DNA of 64,000 nt, taken from NCBI RefSeq assembly GCF_000332135.1, contig NZ_KB235896.1:1933403-1997402 (forward strand). Direction: 5' to 3'. The stretch comes from Anabaena sp. PCC 7108 (GTDB lineage Bacteria > Cyanobacteriota > Cyanobacteriia > Cyanobacteriales > Nostocaceae). Position numbers and translations under genes: made by a program. Of this stretch, positions 1-8,853 are shown in pieces (the stretch's first letter is position 1; the number at the start of each line of letters is the position of its first letter). The notes under the pieces were generated by a model that saw only the letters and a list, made by a program, of their open reading frames with translations, was not told the DNA's origin and did no database searches.

Positions 1-570
1 CACCGTGTCTCCGCGTCCCCGTGTCCCCGCGTCCCCGTGTCCCCGCGTCCCCGCGTCATCTAGTTGATTATTTGCAGGTATCAGATAAATTACACCTGAT
101 ATGACGGTAAAAAAGACAGATACCCAGAAGGCAATTAAAGCTGGCTTTTGCCAAACTGGTGATAAAGGTGCAATGAGTAGGGATATGGCCACTATTTGAC
201 TAACTGTTTTCAGTTTTCCCCAAATATTTGCACCAGTGATAGTTGTTTGATTGACTCGCCAACCTGCGATCGCTATTTCCCGTGCTAAAATTACAAATAC
301 TCCCCAAGCAGGAATTTTTCCTAATTCCACTAATACTAATAATGGTGCTAACACCAACAATTTATCTACTAAAGGATCAAGAAATTTTCCTAATTCGCTA
401 ATTTGGTTAAGTTTTCTGGCTAAATATCCATCTAACCAATCGGTTAAAGCGGCAATTACAAATATTGTTAAACATATCCACCTGGCTTCACTTGTGGGAT
501 TATATAAACCGTAAAGTAAAAATGGTATTCCCAGAAGACGAGAGAAAGTAATCCAGTTAGGTAAAGTCAT
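1..570 (-). CDS. pgsA: CDP-diacylglycerol-glycerol-3-phosphate 3-phosphatidyltransferase (3' end outside window)
   Basis: Makes phosphatidylglycerol phosphate from CDP-diacylglycerol and glycerol 3-phosphate in the membrane, the committed step to phosphatidylglycerol, a lipid required by photosystems. The frame opens at ATG 568-570 (MTLPNWITFSRLLGIPF) and stays open to base 1. Residues about 40-70 carry the CDP-alcohol phosphotransferase signature: DWLDGYLAR, then G and two Asp in the spacing D-x2-D-G-x2-A-R-x8-G-x3-D-x3-D. Several hydrophobic segments follow, as in the family. After about residue 170 the expected sequence ends and the frame enters the octamer repeat, adding a GDAGTRG-type tail. 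The stop codon lies beyond the window, so the tail length is unknown. Family assignment is firm; the tail is seen directly but may be tolerated rather than functional. Confidence 0.9.
   Translation of the reverse strand, partial: MTLPNWITFSRLLGIPFLLYGLYNPTSEARWICLTIFVIAALTDWLDGYLARKLNQISELGKFLDPLVDKLLVLAPLLVLVELGKIPAWGVFVILAREIAIAGWRVNQTTITGANIWGKLKTVSQIVAISLLIAPLSPVWQKPALIAFWVSVFFTVISGVIYLIPANNQLDDAGTRGHGDAGTRGRGDTV
3..57. repeat. Octamer tandem repeat (STRR), CCGCGTCC/CCGTGTCC
   Basis: Seven 8-bp units alternate between CCGTGTCC and CCGCGTCC with almost no drift. Short tandemly repeated sequences of this kind are typical of heterocystous cyanobacteria. Here the array is not purely intergenic: the minus-strand pgsA reading frame continues through it. 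Three octamers equal eight codons, so it encodes a Gly/Asp/Ala/Thr/Arg-rich tail. Confidence 0.9.
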
Positions 571-887
571 AAATACAGCACACCATTCATAAAATTCTGT
601 TAGATTTACCTATTATCAATAAAAACGGTCAAAAAGTACAGGTGAAAGTTACGACTCTGAGCAGGTATGAAGACTTTACATATGATGTCAAAATTAGTTT
701 AAATCCCAAGCAAAATAGTCAGTTTACCAAATTATTCCTTTCGATATACATTCATCCTATCACAAGCAAAACTATCGACAGAGATAGCGTAAATTTTATT
801 TTGCTAAACCTATAATTGAAACCTTGTGAATACTCTTGAGGCATTTGACTCAATACTAGAAATATCATATACAGCAAGGTAAGTAAT
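571..887. other. Intergenic region between pgsA and the 888 gene
   Basis: Divergent spacer that must hold the pgsA promoter (minus) and the promoter of the small gene at 888 (plus). A TATAAT hexamer at 811-816 is a possible -10 element for the plus-strand gene, but no convincing -35 is placed 17 bases upstream. No ORF of interest or repeat was seen. Confidence 0.4.
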
Positions 888-1277
888 ATGCATATTGATC
901 AGATATTGCAACAAAAGGTATTAGCAAATACGACTACGAATCAGTTACTTCGCCGCGATATTCCACAGGATCAGGTACAACAGGATGGAGTAAATCTCAC
1001 GGATTTAGCAATATCTTTAAGTCCTTTGAGCTTTATCTTGATTTGGGCTATTTTTCTGGTTATTTTGCAAAAAACCCGTTCTCATTTAGACAACAAGATA
1101 GTTTTTACTATTAATGGGTTGCAGAAAGTCCCTTGTAAAAACTGTAAATTTTTTTCCAATAACCATTATCTTAAGTGTGCTGTACAGCCAGATATTGTTC
1201 TCACGGAAGAGGCTATACATTGTTCTGAATACTGCCCTAGAAAAGTTAAATTTTCCGTAAATCAATTCTTTAATTAA
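888..1277 (+). CDS. Small membrane protein with C-terminal cysteine cluster, unknown function
   Basis: A 129-residue protein I do not assign to a named family. Residues about 1-40 are polar and Gln-rich. One strongly hydrophobic segment follows at about 43-63 (LSFILIWAIFLVILQ), then a basic stretch. The C-terminal third carries five cysteines: CKNC, a Cys after HYLK, and a C-x3-C pair near the end (HCSEYC). The spacing suggests a small metal-binding or disulfide module anchored to the membrane. It stands alone between pgsA (divergent) and a convergent large gene, and a hairpin with a T-run at 1548-1572 could terminate it. The start is the first ATG; there is no strong Shine-Dalgarno (AAGGTAAGTA just upstream is weak). 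Confidence 0.6.
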   Translation: MHIDQILQQKVLANTTTNQLLRRDIPQDQVQQDGVNLTDLAISLSPLSFILIWAIFLVILQKTRSHLDNKIVFTINGLQKVPCKNCKFFSNNHYLKCAVQPDIVLTEEAIHCSEYCPRKVKFSVNQFFN

Positions 1278-1547
1278 GTCCAATTTTGGTGTCTTTGTTT
1301 CATATCAAGTTGGGCTAATTGCGGATAAAAAATTTTCCTTATACCCATGTTAGCCTTAATGATAAGTATATCTCTAAGGACAAGCTCAAGCGAAAAACCT
1401 GACAATTAATTAATTACAAAAAAAGGGAACAGGGAACTCTTAACAGGGAACAGATAAGAAACTTTAGTTCTGAGTTTAAAGCTCAGTCAAAAAAAGGATA
1501 TTTTTACAAGGAGAGTGACACGAAAAAAACAGTGTCATTATTTCAAT

Positions 1548-1572
1548 CTCATGTTTTTAAACATGAGTTTTT
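1548..1572 (+). terminator. Hairpin plus T-run (plus-strand terminator)
   Basis: A perfect 9-bp stem, CTCATGTTT / AAACATGAG, with a 2-base loop is followed by TTTTT on the plus strand. It fits an intrinsic terminator for transcripts from the gene ending at 1277. The hairpin also overlaps the stop codon of the convergent minus-strand gene (stop at 1557). Confidence 0.55.
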
Positions 1573-4500
1573 CCTGTTCCCTGTTGCCCGTTCCCTGTTC
1601 CCTCTGAATTTGGTGATTGATTATATTTCTCTATCAACTCCTTCACTTGAGCCATAACAAGTGGGTGTGGATCTGTTTGCAAGTGAGGGAGAATTTCTTG
1701 AATTACTCGCTGGGAAACTACACTCAAGTAGGAAATTGCCGCTTCTCTAACAAAACCTGTTGGATGGCGCAAATTTGCCAAAATTTCTGTGGTTGTCAGT
1801 CGAATATAACCAGCTTGAGCAAAATGAAAACAACAAGCTAAACACCAATCAGAAAGAAGATTTCGCTGATTAATTAGCTTACATAACCGTTCATTGACTG
1901 AAATATTTTCATATTGCCAAAACCCGGCATCGACAAGATACTTGAGCTTTTCTTGTTGTGGTCGTCGATCTAAAATGTTGAGCAATAGAGACTTGCAAGG
2001 CAAACTCACCGTATGGTCTAATATTTCTAACCCTCGTGCTAAATTCACCAACGATTGAGATTGAAGATGAAAAGCTGCGGCTTGCATTTTTTCTGCGGGG
2101 TAAAGCAGTTTCAATAAGAGTAACAATCGGTCTTTGACATCTAACTCTAATTCTAGAAGTGAGCGTTGCAGTAACTGCCCAATAGTCAAAATCCTCTCAT
2201 TTCCTTGATAATATTCTAGAGAGTCTAGATTTTGAAAGTCTAGGTAAGCTGCATAAATCTCACCTAACAATCTTAATTCTTGCTCAACTAAAACTTCAAC
2301 TCGACTTTCATAAAACCGATCTACAACACTTGTATTTTTTGCTTGTTGCTGAATTTTCAGTAAACTGCGGAGGATATAGTCTTTAGTAGTACCCCAGGAT
2401 ATTTCCAAATGTAGCCATAAAGTTTCTAATGCTTCTGGTGTGGGGATTTGAGCAATTGTCCGCCAAGCGTACATTCGCACAACTTCTGGTTTGTAAATAT
2501 TTGTAGCTAGTTTTAATAGCATTGGAATGGCTTCATTTTCCAGACTCACCAAGCACTGCATAGCTGTAGTGCGAGTAGATTTGTAGTAAAGTGCTGCCAG
2601 CAGTGATGGATAGTATTCCTCTAAATTAGTGGCAGCAATCATTTCTAAGACAGCACAGCGTACTCGTAATGAGTCATCCTGCAATAAGTTGGGGAGGTGA
2701 ACCCGTAGCGCTTGTAGGTAAACCACTTCTCTGAGCGCTCTGACTCCATTTACTCGTTCTCGTTCTAGTTTGTGGGTGAGCATCCGGCGCATAGTTGTGG
2801 TAGCTGCTGCCTGTTGCATGGATGTTCCCTGACGCAACAGTAAGGCGGCAGCCGTAGCGCGAATCAGTGAATGGTGTCGCGGTTGCAGATATTCTTCGAG
2901 AAGGCTTAAATTGGGATTTTCCTCAGCCAGCCACACGTAACGCATCGCCAAAGCAAATACTTCTGGATCTACTGTTCCTTGGGGTTGATCTAACAATAGA
3001 CGGACTTCAGGCACGTACAGGGGTCTTGCACCTGCTTTGAGCATGACTTCTAGGCTTTGCGCTTGTAAATCTGGGGGTAACTTCAGTAGCAGGGGTGCTA
3101 AAACTTCTCCTGCTCCGGGAAGATCGATTTGCACTAAAAGTTCCAAGCAAGAGCGTTTATCGGCTGTAGTTCCTGTTTCTGTTTCTACTAAAGCTTTGAC
3201 TATTCCTTGCTTGAAGGCACGTAAACCAACTGTGGAAGCACTTAATCCGCCTCTTTCTGCACTTAAGACTAATACATCAACATAGCGCGATCGCAATTCC
3301 CACACTACTTTTAAACAAGCCGCTGCTACAATTACGGTTTCGCCGATTAATATCCACTTTTGTAGTGGTTCAGGAATGAATTTTTTGGAGATAAATATAG
3401 TTCCAAAAATTACTGCTCCTGTTATACCTGAGGCGATCGCTTCGGCTGTACCACTGGATAAGGCCTGCATTCGGCTGCGAATCCGCTCAGGAATCGGTTG
3501 ATAAAGTGCTGGACCACTACTAATCACAAAGGTATAACGCAGCAGTTCATCGCAAAATTTGAGACTGATTAAACCCCAGAAAAATCCTGGTTGTTCAATG
3601 GCTGGAAATAAGTTGAGAAGGGAAATTACCCCTGGTAATAAAAAGCCGACAGTAATTGGTAAGAGTGCCGCTGTGAAAAACACACCAACTTTTTCAATCA
3701 GTCGGCTAGAAATGAACCACTGAGTCACTAATTCACACAGTCCGACAATGCCACCAAATACACCCAAAAAGCTGGCTAATTGTTGTTCACCTAAACTAGA
3801 ATTGAGTTCGCGTAGATACTGAAAATCTATTAACAGTCCAATGACTTGTAACAGGGCAAAAAAAGCAAATAATTGCCAAACGTAGCGTTTTAGGGGAGTT
3901 TCTAGGCGGCGGTGTCGAGAGGCTTGTTCTTCGGTGATGTGCCGTTGGGGAGTGTGGGGAAATGCTGTGGGATATTTATAAGTTAAATAAAATAAAATTA
4001 CTGAACCTAAAAGAACAACAATACAAGCAATGAGAATGACTTGATTTAAATTGGCGAATTTGAGTAACCAAGGTAAACTAAACCCACTAATTACGTCGGC
4101 TACTAATATGCCACTACTGACTAATGGGTAAGTGCGTTTAATCTCACGAATGTTGAATAGTTGATTGGCAACAATAGAGGTGTTAAGGTCATTGACTACA
4201 TAACAAGCATCTACCCATAACCTCAAGAGAAAGATGATAATTACTGCCACGTAGGGAATATGTATACCCCGATGTAATACTACTAATAACAATAAGGGCA
4301 TGACCATCCCTGGTGCGATCGCCACAATCACCGCACGCAAGGGAAAAACTTTTTGTAACCAAGAATATAAAACTACCAGTCCCGCACCTGTGACTGCACT
4401 GGCAATATAAATCCAGGGTAGTTGTCCAGCACCATATTCATCTAAAAACATGGCTACAGTGCTATCCTCAGCCCACCTCAATCCCACGGATACAATTGTA

Positions 4501-4616
4501 TAGAAGGCAAACATCATCCAAGTGCGTTCAACTTCTTCTGGTCGAAGATTCACCCACTTAAGTAATCGTGCCAAAACGCCTTTATTGGTAGTTAACCAGT
4601 GATTTTTTAATTCCAT
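1557..4616 (-). CDS. Transporter-like membrane protein fused to HEAT repeats (ADP/ATP translocase-like fold)
   Basis: 1019 residues in two parts. Residues about 30-445 hold ten to twelve hydrophobic helices with the character of the major-facilitator or NTT/TLC nucleotide transporter group (e.g. VGLRWAEDSTVAMFLDEYG near the start). Residues about 480-1000 are soluble alpha-helical repeats of HEAT type (phrases such as LRVRCAVLEMIAAT, VREAAISYLSVV). Such fusions are known in cyanobacteria and some other bacteria; the substrate is not known, so a nucleotide-transport role is only inference. The last residues (GTGNGQQGTGKTHV) are encoded by heptamer repeat DNA. The ATG start at 4616 precedes a plausible N-terminus (MELKNHW). 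It lies downstream of infC but about 250 bases away, so probably has its own promoter. Confidence 0.75.
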   Translation of the reverse strand: MELKNHWLTTNKGVLARLLKWVNLRPEEVERTWMMFAFYTIVSVGLRWAEDSTVAMFLDEYGAGQLPWIYIASAVTGAGLVVLYSWLQKVFPLRAVIVAIAPGMVMPLLLLVVLHRGIHIPYVAVIIIFLLRLWVDACYVVNDLNTSIVANQLFNIREIKRTYPLVSSGILVADVISGFSLPWLLKFANLNQVILIACIVVLLGSVILFYLTYKYPTAFPHTPQRHITEEQASRHRRLETPLKRYVWQLFAFFALLQVIGLLIDFQYLRELNSSLGEQQLASFLGVFGGIVGLCELVTQWFISSRLIEKVGVFFTAALLPITVGFLLPGVISLLNLFPAIEQPGFFWGLISLKFCDELLRYTFVISSGPALYQPIPERIRSRMQALSSGTAEAIASGITGAVIFGTIFISKKFIPEPLQKWILIGETVIVAAACLKVVWELRSRYVDVLVLSAERGGLSASTVGLRAFKQGIVKALVETETGTTADKRSCLELLVQIDLPGAGEVLAPLLLKLPPDLQAQSLEVMLKAGARPLYVPEVRLLLDQPQGTVDPEVFALAMRYVWLAEENPNLSLLEEYLQPRHHSLIRATAAALLLRQGTSMQQAAATTTMRRMLTHKLERERVNGVRALREVVYLQALRVHLPNLLQDDSLRVRCAVLEMIAATNLEEYYPSLLAALYYKSTRTTAMQCLVSLENEAIPMLLKLATNIYKPEVVRMYAWRTIAQIPTPEALETLWLHLEISWGTTKDYILRSLLKIQQQAKNTSVVDRFYESRVEVLVEQELRLLGEIYAAYLDFQNLDSLEYYQGNERILTIGQLLQRSLLELELDVKDRLLLLLKLLYPAEKMQAAAFHLQSQSLVNLARGLEILDHTVSLPCKSLLLNILDRRPQQEKLKYLVDAGFWQYENISVNERLCKLINQRNLLSDWCLACCFHFAQAGYIRLTTTEILANLRHPTGFVREAAISYLSVVSQRVIQEILPHLQTDPHPLVMAQVKELIEKYNQSPNSEGTGNGQQGTGKTHV
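1572..1604. repeat. Heptamer STRR (CCTGTTC type) inside a 3' coding end
   Basis: Degenerate copies of the 7-mer that reads GGGAACA on the minus strand. A similar short patch lies at 1423-1455. The repeat is translated as the last about 15 residues of the minus-strand gene that ends at 1557. Confidence 0.75.
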
Positions 4617-4868
4617 GCAGTTTTAATTTCTGGGGTAATCACAACGCAATGGCTAAGTAATTAGAATAACAGTAACTGAATAACAAAAATCCTGAACAAC
4701 TGAGTATTATCTTTCCCACTCAGATGTCAGGACTATCATTTTTAGATAAATTTACAAGAATCTTGATCTGAATGAGCGTTTGGGGTCTGAAAACAATATA
4801 CCTGATTTAAACACAGTCACTATTATTACCTGATATACCCAGCGCTCAAAACTATTTTGCTCAGAGGA

Positions 4869-5402
4869 TTATTTTTTGGGAGAAATCAGCATCATCATAT
4901 TTCGCCCTTCTTTCTTTGGGGCTTGCTGTAGTTCACCAAATGGCTCTAAATCTGTTGCCATTCGCTTAAGCAACTCCTCTGCTAAATCACTGTGTTGGAT
5001 TTCTCGACCCCGGAACATCACAGTAGCTTTGACTTTATCACCATCTTTAAGGAAGCGTTCTGCTTGTTTAACGCGCACATTGTAGTCATGTTCTTCTATT
5101 TTGTAGCGCATCTTCACTTCCTTGACATCAGCCGTGTGCTGCTTCTTCCGGGCTTCCCGCGCTTTTTTCTCCTGCTCAAATTTATATTTACCGTAGTCCA
5201 TGATTCGACATACAGGCGGATCAGCTTTGTCACTGAGTAGCACCAGATCTAGTTCTTTGTCTTCTGCTAGTTGTAGCGCTTCCTGTGGAGTGATAATTCC
5301 CAGTTGTGCGCCATCAGTGTCAATGACCCGAATTTTCGGGAAGCGAATCCGTTCGTTAATTTGGGGCAGATCGCGAGTTCTTTTTTTCTCAATCACAGGC
5401 AT
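4869..5402 (-). CDS. infC: Translation initiation factor IF-3
   Basis: 177 residues, the normal size. IF-3 binds the 30S subunit, blocks early 50S joining and checks start-codon/initiator-tRNA pairing. The N-domain opens with [14 protein letters not shown], typical for IF-3 (residues 16-29). The linker is the Lys/Arg-rich [15 protein letters not shown], and the C-domain has [13 protein letters not shown] and [13 protein letters not shown]. The start is ATG; the rare AUU/AUC start known from enterobacterial infC is not used. Neither rpmI nor rplT is next to it; the downstream neighbour is the HEAT-repeat transporter-like gene. Confidence 0.97.
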   Translation of the reverse strand: MPVIEKKRTRDLPQINERIRFPKIRVIDTDGAQLGIITPQEALQLAEDKELDLVLLSDKADPPVCRIMDYGKYKFEQEKKAREARKKQHTADVKEVKMRYKIEEHDYNVRVKQAERFLKDGDKVKATVMFRGREIQHSDLAEELLKRMATDLEPFGELQQAPKKEGRNMMMLISPKK

Positions 5403-6302
5403 TATGATTTTTGGGAGCTTTTTAGTTAAGGATTGGGCTTGGTCTTGGTTTACTTAGTTTTGGTTGTTATGCCCCGACAGGCAAAATACACAAATGACTC
5501 ACAACTGAACAAGGAGTCTATATTCTCTAGGATAGCGAATCCAGACAATAGTTGGATTGTCTGTTAAGTAGGTTGGCGTTAAAAATTGTCGTTATGACCA
5601 GGGAATAGGGAAAGGAAAACAGAGAAAAGGTTTTGGGCAACTTTACTTTTTGTTACATATTACTTTCCGAGAAGCCGCTCTGTGTCTACGGTTTTTTTCT
5701 GCTCACCTACTTATATTTCTCATTCTACTCACTTTGATATAATTTCCGATACAAAAAGCTAACTAATACTAACAAAAGCCAGCTTTTTTTCCTGCTTCAC
5801 CCTAAAAGTGTCGGCACTGTCTAGTCCACAGGCTTTAAGATTGGGTGTATCTCACCCTACTATTAAGTATTTAGGTTTGGTTATCACCTAAAATATTTAT
5901 CAATAATAGCATTTTTCTCTGTGCTGTCTCAATTTTTTCTGTCAACGAGTGGTCAGTGAGCCTGTGGTCACTGAGCTTGTCGAAGTGTCGAACTGTAGAG
6001 ATAAATTTTGATTAAATGTGAGCATCTGTTAGCTTTTGCTAGTAAAATACTAACTAGCTGTTAACCCTACAATAGTTAATCTAAATCATATAATTTCAGC
6101 TAATATTTAGATATCATTACACGTTTGGTAAAGACTTTGACATTTTACCAATTAACAAATATTTCTTATCTCTGGGCTAAATGTATAAACAGGTTATCAA
6201 AAAAATTGTAACATATAATATTACATTGGACTCAAACAGTAATATATCTTGCATAACCACCGCTGCTAAAATTGAAATTGGTAGTGTTTCCAAGCTCATG
6301 AG
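5403..6302. other. 900-bp intergenic region, no gene seen
   Basis: Lies between divergent infC and the hydrolase. It is AT-rich, with many stops in all frames. A common cyanobacterial spacer phrase, CACTGAGCTTGTCGAAGTG, occurs near 5970-5990. No tRNA, riboswitch or conserved ORF was recognised. The length leaves room for a small RNA, but nothing specific supports one. Confidence 0.5.
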
Positions 6303-6314
6303 TTGGAGGAATCT

Positions 6315-7235
6315 GTGACCACTGCGTTATCTTGGCAGCAGCGGGTTGGTAATCAAAGAGACTGGGTTTGGCGGGGTTGGCAAATCCGCTATACTTACAT
6401 TCGTCCTCGTCAAAATCATCAAAACAAAATACCATTAATTTTGCTGCATGGCTTCGGTGCTTCCATTGGTCATTGGCGACATAATTTAGAGGTGTTAGGC
6501 GAATATCATACAGTGTACGCTCTAGATATGCTAGGTTTTGGCGCTTCGGAAAAAGTCCCAGCTAATTACAGCGTCGAACTTTGGGTAGAACAGGTTTACG
6601 ACTTTTGGAAAGCATTTATAGGTCAACCAGTAATATTGGTAGGCAATTCTACTGGTTCACTGATTTCTATAGTTGCTGCTGCTGCCCATCCTGATATGGT
6701 GCAGGGTATGGTAATTATGAGTTTGCCAGATCCGACTTTGGAACAAGAACTCCTTCCCGCTTTTTTGCACCCAGTCGTCAGAGGAATAAAAGGTATTGTT
6801 GCTTCTGGTGTGATTTTGAAACCACTTTTTAATCTGGTACGGCGACCAGGCGTGCTGCGACGCTGGGCTAGTCTTGCTTATGCTAACCCAGAAGCTATCA
6901 CCGATGAACTCATAGAAATTCTCGCTGGACCACCTCAAGACAGAGGTTCTACCCGTGCTTTTATTGCTCTCTTTAAAGCTTCAATTGGTATTAACTTTAG
7001 TCCCAGTGTCAAGAAAATATTACCAAACTTAACAATTCCTATCCTATTAATTTGGGGGAAAAAAGATAAATTTGTTCCCCCCGTTTTGGCTAGTGAATTT
7101 GCTCGGTATAACGAGAAATTAGAACTACTGTATTTAGAAGATGTTGGTCACTGCCCCCATGATGAATCACCAGAACAGGTTAACAAGGTGATTTTGAATT
7201 GGATTAAAAAAACAGTTCTGAGTGCTGAGTTTTGA
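6315..7235 (+). CDS. Alpha/beta-fold hydrolase
   Basis: 306 residues from GTG 6315. This start is preferred to the in-frame TTG at 6303 because GGAGG (6305-6309) sits five bases upstream as a clear ribosome site. Motifs of the alpha/beta hydrolase fold are visible: the oxyanion HGFGAS, then HWRHN, the nucleophile elbow GNSTG (Ser), the acid in LIWGKKDKFVP, and the catalytic His in VGHCPHDESPEQ. Close cyanobacterial and plant relatives act on esters of chlorophyll-type or lipid molecules, but the substrate cannot be read from the sequence. The last residues (VLSAEF and stop) are encoded by a GAGTGCT heptamer patch that continues past the stop. No operon partner is seen. Confidence 0.85.
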   Translation: MTTALSWQQRVGNQRDWVWRGWQIRYTYIRPRQNHQNKIPLILLHGFGASIGHWRHNLEVLGEYHTVYALDMLGFGASEKVPANYSVELWVEQVYDFWKAFIGQPVILVGNSTGSLISIVAAAAHPDMVQGMVIMSLPDPTLEQELLPAFLHPVVRGIKGIVASGVILKPLFNLVRRPGVLRRWASLAYANPEAITDELIEILAGPPQDRGSTRAFIALFKASIGINFSPSVKKILPNLTIPILLIWGKKDKFVPPVLASEFARYNEKLELLYLEDVGHCPHDESPEQVNKVILNWIKKTVLSAEF

Positions 7236-7250
7236 GTGCTGAGTGCAGTA

Positions 7251-7604
7251 CTAGCTAATTTCTACTTGACTAGTGTCAACAGATGTGCTGCCATTTACAG
7301 CACGAGCTACAGCAATCATCTTGTTGAGAATATCCTGACTAGGAACTTTACCTTTTAGTACCACAGTGCCGCTTGTTTGAGCAACCCAGAGGGTATCAAC
7401 ATCATCAAGTTGGGGATCTTCGTCAAACGCCAATGCTACCCGTTTGGCTAAACCGCTTTGGTCATATTCTCCATTCAATCCTAGACGTTCTGGAGGAACT
7501 GTTTGAGTATTAGTATCCGCACCTTCTGGTACTGCTTTGGGAGTCGGATTGACTTGTGCATTTTCCGGTTGTTGCATCCCAAAAAGTCTTTGTAACCAAC
7601 CCAT
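7251..7604 (-). CDS. BON-domain protein
   Basis: 117 residues from ATG 7604 (MGWLQRLFG). A TTG two codons upstream is possible, but AGGAG is better spaced for the ATG. After a Pro/Thr-rich N-terminal half, residues about 50-115 form one BON domain: ALAFDEDPQLDDVDTLWVAQTSGTVVLKG and then an ARAVNGSTSVDTS stretch. BON domains bind membrane phospholipids or act beside osmotic-stress proteins and channels. No signal peptide is visible, so it may be cytoplasmic or at the membrane surface. The hydrolase gene converges on it with 15 bases between stops. Confidence 0.75.
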   Translation of the reverse strand: MGWLQRLFGMQQPENAQVNPTPKAVPEGADTNTQTVPPERLGLNGEYDQSGLAKRVALAFDEDPQLDDVDTLWVAQTSGTVVLKGKVPSQDILNKMIAVARAVNGSTSVDTSQVEIS

Positions 7605-7730
7605 AAACAATTATCTCCTGGCGATAAGGTTTGTCAAATCAAAGTAAGTATAAACTTTGGAAAAAAAATGAGCATCTACCGCTAAAAGGATATTTACTTA
7701 CAAATATTCCTAATCAGTTTATTTTTTATT

Positions 7731-7875
7731 AGGACTTACGCAAGTGTCACACTAAAAATCTGTTGTAGGGTGTGGTTCGGCAAGCTCACCAACCACGTCA
7801 GATATCAACAATCTGTTTATTTGCAGGATTTATGCAGTCTGACGCACCCTACAATGTGCCAGTTGCGTAAGTCCT
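7731..7875. repeat. Terminal-inverted-repeat element, copy 1 (MITE-like)
   Basis: 145 bp bounded by perfect 13-bp inverted ends, AGGACTTACGCAA and TTGCGTAAGTCCT. The inner arms are also partly inverted (TGTAGGGTG against the reverse complement of GACGCACCCTACA). Two related copies occur at 29675-29798 and 36118-36360. This copy carries an extra GTGTGGTTCGGCAAGCTCACC stretch. It has no coding capacity, so if mobile it must be moved in trans. The remaining 7611-8260 spacer contains no gene that I can support. Confidence 0.75.
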
Positions 7876-8260
7876 GTTTATGTCCGGTTTTCATAATTGT
7901 CAAATCTAGTTCAATACCTTGTCCAAATTGGAAAAAGCCTTGATTTGTAGCGACTGTTGGGTTGTGGAACGTAAACGTATCCCTGCGGGACACTGCGTGA
8001 ACGCGGAGCAATCAGCATGAAACCAAACAAATGCGTTGGGTTGTGCTGTCTCTTAACCAAACCTACTGAAAATTGACAAGGTATTGCTAATTACGAGATA
8101 TTTCTTAAATAAATACTTTGACAAATATCATCTGAGGATGCAATAAGTGTATTATAGTAAAGGATTAGACCGAAAATTCACTGTGGTAGTAAGTCTAGCG
8201 CAGCCGTCAGTAACTCAGGTCTGCGTTAATCTCATGCTCCCCTAGCCTCTGTTGGCGAAA

Positions 8261-8779
8261 ATGAAACATACTCTTTCTGTTCTTGTAGAAGATGAAGCGG
8301 GGGTTCTCTCCCGTATTTCCAGTTTATTTGCTCGTCGTGGCTTTAATATTGAAAGCCTTGCTGTTGGTCCGGCTGAACAGGGAGGTGTTTCTCGAATTAC
8401 AATGGTTGTACCTGGTGACGATCGCGTAATTGAGCAACTCACTAAACAATTATACAAGTTAGTTAATGTCCTCAAAGTACTGGATATTACCGAAACTCCT
8501 TGTGTAGAAAGGGAATTGATGCTTGTGAAAGTGAATGCTACTAGCAGCAATCGTTCAGAAGTAATCGAAATATCTCAGATTTTTCGAGCTAGAGTTGTGG
8601 ATGTGGCGGAAGATTCTTTGACTTTGGAAGTCGTGGGAGATCCTGGTAAAATGGTGGCAATTGTGCAAGTGCTGCAAAAGTTTGGTTTGAGGGAAATTGC
8701 CCGCACAGGTAAAATTTCGTTACCTCGTGAATCTGGTGTTAATACTGAATTGCTTAAATCTTTGGAAGCAAAAGTTTAG
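8261..8779 (+). CDS. ilvH: Acetolactate synthase small (regulatory) subunit
   Basis: 172 residues. The protein binds the large subunit IlvB, raises its activity and gives valine feedback inhibition in branched-chain amino acid synthesis. The N-terminal ACT domain (residues 2-75) opens [18 protein letters not shown] and has the conserved [12 protein letters not shown]. The C-terminal ACT-like domain starts ELMLVKVNA. The ATG at 8261 (MKHTLSV) matches the family start; a TTG at 8252 would add three residues. No ilvB or ilvC is adjacent, which is usual for cyanobacteria where these genes are scattered. Confidence 0.95.
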   Translation: MKHTLSVLVEDEAGVLSRISSLFARRGFNIESLAVGPAEQGGVSRITMVVPGDDRVIEQLTKQLYKLVNVLKVLDITETPCVERELMLVKVNATSSNRSEVIEISQIFRARVVDVAEDSLTLEVVGDPGKMVAIVQVLQKFGLREIARTGKISLPRESGVNTELLKSLEAKV

Positions 8780-8807
8780 TTTCAGATGGTAAAATAAGCC
8801 TCACGCA

Positions 8808-8840
8808 AAGACGCAAAGGTTTTTCGTGTCTTTGCGTCTT
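8808..8840. terminator. Bidirectional hairpin between convergent genes
   Basis: A perfect 11-bp stem, AAGACGCAAAG / CTTTGCGTCTT, with an 11-base loop lies between the ends of ilvH (8779) and the minus-strand pentapeptide gene (8854). There is no long T-run on either side, so factor-independent termination is uncertain. The CGCAAAG unit is itself a frequent cyanobacterial repeat. Confidence 0.5.
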
Positions 8841-8853
8841 GTTGATGAAAAAA

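Noticed and set aside
251-514. Plus-strand frame of 87 codons
   Set aside because: It is the antisense of pgsA, which has a complete family signature on the minus strand.
7817-8011. Minus-strand frame of 64 codons
   Set aside because: It overlaps repeat element copy 1 and spacer repeats; no family resemblance.
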